Origin: Rehmannia glutinosa | Lineage: Eukaryota > Streptophyta > Magnoliopsida > Lamiales > Orobanchaceae | DNA: 64,000 nucleotides | NCBI GenBank assembly: GCA_016081115.2 | Contig: CM071936.1 | Span: forward strand, 75,679,262 to 75,743,261 | Direction of reading: 5' to 3' | The notes under the pieces: generated by a model | Databases searched by the model: none | What the model was told of the DNA's origin: nothing | What the model saw: the letters and a program-made list of their open reading frames with translations, nothing else | Made by a program: the position numbers and the translations under genes | Shown here: positions 55,568-64,000 of the stretch, piece after piece | Numbering within the stretch: the stretch's first letter is position 1 | How the letters are laid out: each line of letters starts with the position of its first letter

Positions 55568-57188
55568 TAATTATACCTAAGAATAACAATAAAATGGTTT
55601 TAAATATATAATTATAATTTGGGATGAGTCTTAAATTTTTTCCTCCACCTGTCTTGACCTATTTTATTTTTTATTTTTTCAAGTATAATATGTATTCATG
55701 TTATATTATAATATTTTTGAAAGATATATTCAAGATAAATAAATAAACCAACAACAAATTATTTTCATATACAACATAATTTTTCACATGTTGATTCTAG
55801 GATATGAAAAATCATGCACGATCACTCTAAACCATATATTGAAATTTACTTAACAAAATCACAATTTGAAACTAATATATAATAAACTTATATAAAATAA
55901 TTCAGTTTGAAATTTAGAAAGAAAAAGAACAAAATAACTAAAGCTACACCATGATCACTATTAGGCAAAATGGAATGTTTCATTATCCTTGGAGGGTTTA
56001 TACTTGGAAAACTCAAAAATTGAGCCATAGGTAATTAATGGTTGATCAAAAAATGATTTACCATAAATCTATTTTTGATCAATACAAAATTCATTTAAGA
56101 TCACAATAATTACTCTATGGGTATTTTTCTTATAATGTTATCATAAAAACTATCAAGTTTAAAAATAGTAATTATCATTATTTTAAATACAAAAATAAAT
56201 AGACAAAAATAACTTTAATTTGTAACCCACAAAAAAGAAAAAGAAAGTTGGAGCTAAGCGTGATATCAAAACGCGTTTTATGTTATTTGTCAGTTTAGCC
56301 ATAAATATAGAGAATTAAATTTTAGAAAATAGTCTAGTTTAATTTTTGTCTACTGAGTTATATCAATCTAATAAAAAATAGCAAGTTTTTTGTAGGTAGG
56401 GAAAAACATTAAGATCACCTTTATGTATTTTTGTAATATATTTACAAATAAATTTATGAATTAATTACTGATTCTAGAAATTTTGATTTAATTGAAAATA
56501 AAACACTTGAATTATTAGGTTTCACACAATTAATTAAAATATTGAGATCACAATAAGAAATAATAAAAATAGTATGCATTTCATTTATTTACCATCTTTG
56601 TTTTTTATACCATTTGTAAAGTGTTGGTACTTTACATTTTTACAGAAAATATTGGATTATCAAAATTCATATCTATAGATCGCTTCTCACAAAAGACCGA
56701 GAAATGAATAAATAGTGCAAATTTTGAATTTAACACTATAACCGATCCACATTCAAGAACCTCTTTCAATGATATTTCAAATGACAATTTTTTTAGAGGC
56801 GAAACCTTTAAGTTATTTGTAATTATTTTAATTTTATTTTGACTTCAATTTTAATCTTCATTTTTTACTCATCCTGGCATCTATACCAAGGAATACATTT
56901 TCCAAAATTTTTGTTGAACTTAAATGGAAAAAATGCATCCACATCTTATCCATGTAATAATTGTTATAGATTTGGAATCTAATATACTATTTCAAACACC
57001 ATCCAAAAAAAGGACGACTGCAACATATATATGTTCATAAAGATGGTAGTCATATATATTTAAATAATATAGATATAATTACTTTCTTTTGATTGATGAG
57101 TGTTGATTATTATAACTAATTATGTATTAAATGAACATTTGTTATTTTGATGGTACTATTACTGATATTATTTAATAACCTTCTAATA
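55568..57188. other. Very AT-rich stretch, possible Helitron 5' part
   Basis: About 1.6 kb without a supported gene. It may include the decayed 5' part of the Helitron below. No Rep motif or 5' terminus was recognised. Confidence 0.5.
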
Positions 57189-57349
57189 TTTAGATTGCCA
57201 TTAGTTTTACTCATTTGCATAGAAAGTTTATAGAATATTCAATTTATTTATCATAGATTATTGAGAACTATTTAGATTGCCATCAGTTTTACCCATTTGC
57301 ATGGAAAGCTTATACAATATTTGTTTTATTTATCATATATTATTGAGAA

Positions 57350-57352
<3 letters not shown>
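57189..57352. repeat. 82-bp tandem duplication
   Basis: tttagattgccattagtttt and following text at 57189-57270 is repeated at 57271-57352 with about ten differences. It lies just before the first Helitron coding match. Confidence 0.85.
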
Positions 57353-58455
<1,103 letters not shown>

Positions 58456-58911
58456 ATTACTTTTCTTCATTAACATTATTTACGAAAACTTGATAGATTA
58501 TTAATACATTTTTGTTAAGAAAATATTTGATTAATAATATCAAGTGTATGTCTCGCAAATATATATGTAATTTTTTATAGACATGTAGAGTGTGTGTGAG
58601 AAAGAGAGTGATAGATCTAATAGTAATATAGAGATATGCATATACCGAGATAAATCTATACGAGCTGAATTTGACATTTAAGTATATAATTGAAATATAA
58701 ATTTTATGTAAATTTTTTTTGTATTATTTACTTTATATGAATATTGTTATTAAAATAAAGTAATAAATACCAACTCATGTTAATAGATTATTTCATTATA
58801 AATTACTAGTATTAAAATAATAATATGAATATATTAAAATAAAATAATAAATATCAGCTCATGTTAAGAGATAGTTTCATTATAAATTAATAATATTAAA
58901 ATAATAATACA

Positions 58912-58938
58912 CGCTCAACACATGAGCGGGATTACTAG
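58912..58938 (+). mobile_element. Helitron 3' terminus
   Basis: A hairpin cgctca/tgagcg (6-bp arms, 5-base loop) is followed after 6 bases by CTAG at 58935-58938 and then T. This is the canonical Helitron 3' end (hairpin, then CTRR, inserted before T). It closes the element whose helicase lies at 57350-58455. Confidence 0.85.
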
Positions 58939-61263
58939 TTATGACGAAACGAGTTAAGTCCAAATAACAACCATACATATATCCAAATAGCCATACATCA
59001 ATATATAAATTGATGTTCAATAGCTCGAATGTATAATTTTTAAGTCCATTATAAAATAAAATTTTGAGTAAATATATCTTATATTTGTTATTTGTTATAT
59101 TACATTTTTTATTGTATGTAATATGGATATAAAATTGGATATTGTAAAAATATGATTAATTTGATATATTATACATCAAACACGGATCAAAAACGAAAAA
59201 ACATATTCTAATTAATGGACCTTAAAAGTTGGCTACTAAAAACTGTCATTTCAATAGCAATCAACATTTTTTCATTGTACATATTTTGATTATTTTTTTA
59301 ATAATATGAAATGGGCGGGAAAATTTCTTTACTATTATTTATAAGTGATTCTCTCTTTATATATATGGATTATATTGTGTATTTTTCTTTTTTTTTTCTT
59401 TTTTAACAGAAGGAAAATCATTGCATTAAATCATCTGAATGAGAGTTACAATCATAAGAAATAACATCGACTAGAAAATCTGGAATATAGTAAAAAACAT
59501 TTGGGCTAGCATATTGATATGACATGCGCACAAGCATATGAGCAGTCATGTTGCTTATCGTCTAGTGAATGCAACTTTTTATAGTGGCTCATCTTTTAAC
59601 AATTATCGGCAACTCTGAATGCAACTTTGTATATTGTGTATTTTCCTATTTGTACTTAAATAATTGAGAAATATTTTATTTTTAATGGAAATTGTAGTTT
59701 TTTTTATATTTAGTACAAATCTTGGAAGGGGAAGGAGATAGGTGGGAGTCAAACTCAGGCACAAGCGATTCCTGATACTGGAGCTTATTAATTCTTCAAT
59801 GGATATAACATCTCTATAACATTTGCCTTTCCTATTGGAATGAGTGATTGTTTTTTTTTAATGTAATAGAAAAGTGAGATTGATGATAATAATAAATCAT
59901 CAAAAACATAGATGCATATTTTATATGCTTGAATGTGAGTAAAATCTGAAATATCATTTGTCACAATTTTTTCCTCTTCTCACAAATTCAATTTTTATTT
60001 TCTCTTTTTCCCTTTTGTTTCCATTGCACTAGATAATTGATCACGTTTCAAGAGATAGCATCTGAAAAGGTAAGTCTACGATTGTATGTGTTTTAATTCC
60101 ATTCATTTTTATTTTCTAAGTGAATAGCGATGATATTTTTTTAAAGTGGAAATTGGAGAGAAAAAATAATGATTGTGTTAATGTAATTGAGAATCTTTTA
60201 GAGATATTGATTGTTTGTGACTTTTTGTGTGGAAATAATAGTATAAAAAATAATGCAAGAAAATTGAATAAAAAATAAAAAACTAATCCAAAAATAGTTT
60301 GATCTCATTCTATTTCCTTTTGTTATCAATATTAAAAGAAAAATAACAAAATGATGATAAGTTAAAGGAATTACCGAAATTCCTTATGTGGATAGGATGA
60401 AGAGAGAATAAATAGTATTGTTGGTATTGAGAAGTGTTAGATTAAAGAGAAAAGCGAGTTAAGCTTTTGGAAAAAAATAAGATTTTCTTTATAAAAATAT
60501 TTTATTTTTTTCACAAACAATCACACATCTCACAAATTTCCCCTAAAAGATGAAAATTATATAAATGAAAAGTCAAGCAATCAAAGCCTAACAATTTTTA
60601 ATGGGTCTCAATTCTAAATTTTGATTCTCGTCTATTTCTTATTTTTTAATTAAAGTGAATTTCATTCATTCATCAGAAAAAACTTACAACTGATTACAAC
60701 ATCGATTGAAAAACAATCGCAAGCTCAACATGATTATAAATATATACAGATCTAAAACAAAAAATTAAACCTAAACAGATCTAAATAGTTCGTCGAATCA
60801 GAACATCGCAACGAAGGCGATGGACCAAACACGTACTAAAGAAATTGACCTCGCTTCTGTCACGTATCGTCAAATAATGGCTCATCTTATTCTTCTAAAC
60901 AAAATCTCACATATAAACAAACTTATTTACTGGAAAAAAAAACACATGTTGGGGATAAATAAAAGCCACATATTGGGGACAAATAAAAACAACTTATTGT
61001 AAACAAATTTATTGAGCTTAAAAGATTTAAAAATTACTTTCCCATCCTCCATAGGAGAAAGAAAAAGAAGAAGAATATGGATGAGCAAAAGCGATTTGAA
61101 AGAAGAAAAAAGAGATTCAAAATAAACTTTTAGGATGTGAGAATTTTCCCAAAATCTCATTTTTGAGTGAAAAAATTTAGAATATGCAATTGTTTGTGAG
61201 AAAAATGAAAAAAATTCAAAGAAAATCTTATTTCTCTCCACAATTAACTCATTTCTGGGTAAT
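58939..61263. other. AT-rich stretch, no supported gene
   Basis: No family-like reading frame. Two T-rich tracts followed by ttcattcattcat- or atcattgcattaaat-type text (59390-59450 and 60640-60700) look like inverted LINE 3' ends, but this is weak. The 123-codon minus frame at 60927-61298 is Phe/Leu/Ser-rich and probably composition-driven. Confidence 0.5.
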
Positions 61264-61416
61264 GGGATGCTACCCAAGTGGGTAGTATCCATCCCCATTC
61301 CGATTTTGTCAAGTGTCCTACTATGACATATGCATGTATTTTTTTCTAAAAAAAAAATGGGACAAATGTCACAATCCTACGGGAGTTGGGCTCAACCTAC
61401 TTGGGTAGCATCTACT
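61264..61416. repeat. Inverted repeat, possible small MITE
   Basis: gatgctacccaagtgggtag (about 61265-61284) pairs imperfectly with cctacttgggtagcatc (about 61396-61412) around 110 bp. Target duplications were not identified. Confidence 0.5.
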
Positions 61417-61966
61417 TACACTTTTCAGTACCCTACTTACTATTCATATAAAGAATTTCGATAATTTCTTTAATTTAACGCTATTTTTACTGTTTTTCTT
61501 TTAATCTTGATAACAAAAATATAAAATTAAATGAGATCCATATTACCTGTGTTTAGTTCAATTTCTCATTTTTATTCGATTTTCTTGCATTATATTTTAC
61601 ACTATTATTTCCACATACAATCAACATCTATAAAAGATTATCAATCACAACACAATCATTAATTTTTATCTACACATCAAACATTCACTTTCAAAAAAGA
61701 TTTGACCACTATCCTCAGAAAATAAAGTGGACGGAATGAAAGCACAACCAATCACAATCTTAATGGTTGACTCTCATTTAATTAAGTCAATGTGGATTGA
61801 ACTTTAATATTTATATTTAACCTAAATTTATAAACTAAACGATGTCTATATAAAAATCTTAATTACATTTAACAATAATAACACGTATATATTTAATACA
61901 TATGTTGAGAATGAGATTTAGATATAGCATGTGTGGTCAAATGGTGTATTAGTAGACGAGCAGACC
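61417..61966. other. AT-rich flank of the last copia element
   Basis: No gene seen. The five bases AGACC at 61962-61966 are the presumed left target bases of the element that follows. Confidence 0.5.
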
Positions 61967-62276
61967 TGTTTGATACACGTTTTTATCTTAATTTTGATGA
62001 TTTTATTTTGTCACCAAAACAATGTTTTTAAAGGTTGTCCAAATACTCCTAAATGATTTAAAATGGTTTTAATATTTTCCAAAGTATTTCCTCAAGTTTA
62101 TTTTCGATAATATGGACAACACTTTTAATGATTTTATGTCAATGGGTTTTCACTTCTAAACAAGGTTCCTAAATGTTGTCTAAATACTTCCGATTGGTTT
62201 AAAATGTTTTTACTAAATTTTCGGAGTATTTCTTGAGTTTTATTTTCGACAAAAATTGGACAACATTTCTGTCTCG

Positions 62277-62530
62277 TGGTCGATCGGTCGCCCTATAGGG
62301 CAACCCGTACCTGAAGAAGATTTCTGAAATAGAAAATGAGACGGAAGAAAAATCAGGCAGGTCGACCGGTCGCCCTGGGCGTCGACCGGTCCGGTCGACC
62401 GGTCGCCCAGGGGTCGACCGGTACCTGCAAGTTTGTGTTGAAACAGAACGATTCTTTCACTCAAACCAATTGAGGGGGACCGGTTGAGATGGGGGACGAC
62501 CGGTCGGACCCTACGTCGACCGGTCGCCCC
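62277..62530. repeat. Cluster of GTCGACCGGTCGCC motifs in the LTR
   Basis: About seven copies or variants lie at 62280, 62361, 62381, 62394, 62413, 62497 and 62515. Each contains the palindromes GTCGAC and ACCGGT. It is strikingly G+C- and CpG-rich in an AT-rich LTR, upstream of the TATA box. Confidence 0.85.
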
Positions 62531-62740
62531 GTGTTAATTTGTGATATGTTCATTTCAACTTCTATTTAAATGCGACGATGTCGCCTGCAATGCTTGACAA
62601 AGAAAAAATATGACCGTTTGACAACCACACATTTCCTTAAAATGTGGGATTGATTTCTAACACTATATTCTTGATTTTAATTGTATTTTTCTGTAGATTT
62701 TCAATCCCCAAGAGGAGCCTATGCTTGATCAATCATCTCC

Positions 62741-62748
62741 TATAAATA
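62741..62748 (+). promoter_or_regulatory. TATA box of the third copia LTR
   Basis: TATAAATA in the context atctcctataaatagagg, typical of plant promoters, about 720 bp before the LTR end. Confidence 0.7.
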
Positions 62749-63034
62749 GAGGAAGTTTTGGAGCTACCAAAACGACAATTGAGATACAACACAACAAGAT
62801 ACACTTCAAGCAAATATTTGTTCTTCATTGTTATTATTCTTGTTGTAATTTTGCCTAGCTTTTCACTTTCACATCCTTGAGGTCTAGGCTATTCTTGATT
62901 ACACTTTGCACTCAAATTTTAATATTCATTATTGAGTTGTAATCTTGATTTTTGGTTATCATTCAAACACAAGATATCCTTGTGAGTGTTCTTGTGGTAA
63001 GAGCACACTTGGATGATCTAGGTGATAGGTGCAA

Positions 63035-63199
63035 GAAGATTGTGGTGATCTTCATTGTTATTGAGGTTTTTGGTATTCTTCAAGGTTGAAGATTGTGGTA
63101 ATCTTCACAAGGTGCCGTCGAAGGAAGATTGTGGTGATCTTCAAAGGGAGATTGTGGTAATCTCCAAAGGTGTTGTTGAAGAAAAGTGTGGTGCTCTTC
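63035..63199. repeat. Hairpin repeats GAAGATTGTGGTGATCTTC
   Basis: Five copies lie at 63035, 63088, 63124, 63148 and 63178 (the last two diverged). In each, gaagat pairs with atcttc around ttgtggtg-like text. The arms covary in the variants (gagat with atctc), which keeps the stems. They lie in the transcribed R/U5 part of the LTR. Confidence 0.8.
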
Positions 63200-63463
63200 A
63201 AGGTGTTGTAAGTTGAATTTGTATTAATTTTGGTAATTAATAAAATTCTTTTTTCTTTTTGAAATCCATCCCGGATATACTGGGGTGGTAGAGGATTAGG
63301 CCCTAGGTGGGTTGAACCTCTTTAAATCGATGTGTGTTGTTTACATTCCGCACCTTTATTATTGTGTTTGAGCATTTGGTTCGAAAAAGAGGGCGAAATC
63401 GAAAAGATGGAGATAATCTATTCACTCCCCCCTCTAATTATCGTAGCCACTTGGAGTTACAAG

Positions 63464-63476
63464 TGGTATCAGAGCC
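63464..63476 (+). other. Primer-binding site of the third copia
   Basis: TGGTATCAGAGCC, a 13-base complement of initiator Met tRNA, starts two bases after the LTR. Confidence 0.92.
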
Positions 63477-63531
63477 AAACTCTTTGGCAAACTCGTTTCA
63501 CATCGCGAGTGAAGATAAACGATCGTCGGCT

Positions 63532-64000
63532 ATGAACGAAGCTCATCTTTCCGGCACCTCCACCACCAAGCCACCTCGGTTTGATTCCAAAAATTTTATA
63601 TTTTGGAAAGAAAGAATGGAATGCTATTTACAAGGTTGCGGGTTTGATATTTGGAACACCGTCATAAATGGAGAATCCATTCCGATGAAAGATACACCAC
63701 ACACCTCCAAAGGCTCCAAAGAACTCAATGATGAAGAAAAGAAAATCATCTTCTTAAACGGTAAAGCTCTAAATATTTTGTATTGTTCATTTACTAATTT
63801 GGAATATGAACATATTGTAGGAATTCGATCGGCACATAAAGTATGGCAAAAATTGGAAACCATCTATGGAGTATTTGCAAATGAAATGAGTCAAACAAAA
63901 GCATCTACTTCTCAAAGGGATACAAGCTCAAATTTAAGGAACAAGCCTCTTGCAACTTCCAACTATGAAGAAGTTGAATATTGTTTTATGGGCATCGAAG
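63532..64000 (+). CDS. gag: Copia gag, partial (open to window end)
   Basis: The ATG at 63532 opens a frame with no stop to the window end (156 codons). It reads KPPRFDSKNFIFWKERMECY, then LQGCGFDIWNTVINGESIP, NDEEKKIIFLNGKALNILYC and HKVWQKLETIYG. This is the standard N-terminal half of copia gag (FDGxNYxxWKxRM, then KAxNILYC). After ETIYG the usual middle (YEGT...VKETK, then RIKSLP text) is missing, and the reading passes straight to a Ser/Thr/Gln-rich stretch and NYEEVEYCFMGIE, which belongs near the end of gag. An in-frame internal deletion is likely. Gag would form the particle. The start is supported by its position 56 bp after the PBS. Confidence 0.85.
   Translation, partial: MNEAHLSGTSTTKPPRFDSKNFIFWKERMECYLQGCGFDIWNTVINGESIPMKDTPHTSKGSKELNDEEKKIIFLNGKALNILYCSFTNLEYEHIVGIRSAHKVWQKLETIYGVFANEMSQTKASTSQRDTSSNLRNKPLATSNYEEVEYCFMGIE

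Larger units (their letters stand above)
61967..63461 (+). repeat. 5' LTR of a third copia family
   Basis: About 1495 bp from TGTTTGATACACG to GGAGTTACA, directly followed by a primer-binding site. It holds a TATA box (62741-62748), a cluster of GTCGACCGGTCGCC words (62277-62530) and five hairpin-like GAAGATTGTGGTGATCTTC repeats (63035-63199). The left end is inferred from the TG; the partner LTR is outside the window. Confidence 0.8.
61967..64000 (+). mobile_element. Third copia element, 5' end only
   Basis: LTR, PBS and gag start in correct order; the rest lies beyond the window. The open gag frame and exact PBS suggest a younger insertion than the other elements here. Confidence 0.85.

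Noticed and set aside
59720..59790. Possible tRNA-like box B on the minus strand (SINE)
   Set aside because: Only a loose match to box B, with no box A or tail identified.
60927..61298. 123-codon minus-strand frame rich in Phe, Ser and Leu
   Set aside because: Composition follows the A/T bias, it overlaps an inverted repeat, and no family or motif is recognised.

Overview
This window is nuclear DNA of a flowering plant, most likely a eudicot. The evidence is nested Ty1/copia and Ty3/gypsy LTR retrotransposons with initiator-Met tRNA primer sites, a Tat-lineage gypsy pol with a second RNase H, a Helitron remnant, PIF/Harbinger-type MITEs, and AT-rich spacers with long AT, CA and TC microsatellites. 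I found no ordinary host protein-coding gene, rRNA, tRNA or CRISPR array. Almost every recognisable gene is a retroelement gene broken by stops and frameshifts. Species assignment is not possible by eye.

Layout. (1) 1-13026: a tandem arrangement of one large copia family, called family S here. It resembles the SIRE/Maximus lineage, with LTRs of about 1.5 kb and a long third ORF (ORF3) after pol. The window opens in the 3' part of copy S0. The LTR at 1294-2766 has a polypurine tract on its left and a primer-binding site on its right, so S0 and the next copy (S1, ending at LTR 11567-13026) share it. (2) 13027-17379: AT-rich DNA with local duplications, a SINE-like piece and inverted repeats. 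(3) 17380-22165: the 3' part of a plus-strand, probably Tat-type gypsy element. It holds a hairpin-bearing minisatellite, an antisense intron-containing gene with a Transposase_28-like (putative gypsy-type transposon) region and a coiled-coil tail, and an LTR-like region. (4) 22165-23505: a copia fragment lacking the reverse transcriptase active site, followed by its LTR and a small MITE. (5) 24474-44255: a minus-strand Tat-lineage gypsy element whose 5' LTR is split by the complete family S copy S2 (29916-44059), which is flanked by a perfect 5-bp target duplication AAGAT. (6) 44736-46656: the 3' end of another copia on the minus strand, interrupted by the 5'-truncated minus-strand copy S3 (46657-55017). 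(7) 55018-61966: AT-rich DNA with a Tourist-like MITE and a decayed Helitron. The Helitron still has a recognisable 3' terminus and carries a (TC)65 microsatellite inside its helicase. (8) 61967-64000: the 5' LTR, primer-binding site and start of gag of a further copia element, cut by the window end.

How the parts relate. Family S copies share one plan: LTR, PBS, gag, protease, integrase, reverse transcriptase, RNase H, a spacer of about 0.55 kb, ORF3 of about 4.2-4.7 kb, PPT, LTR. Comparing the copies shows what each has lost. S1 lost the gag-protease middle, which is replaced by a piece of its own LTR, and it lost the first catalytic region of reverse transcriptase in frame. S3 lost everything 5' of reverse transcriptase. 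S2 keeps the full layout but is riddled with small clustered changes. Both gypsy regions carry a minisatellite between pol and the 3' LTR, a known habit of the Tat lineage. The most interesting items are the antisense spliced gene in the 17-22 kb element, the conserved non-envelope-like ORF3 of family S, and the LTR fragment substituted into S1 gag.
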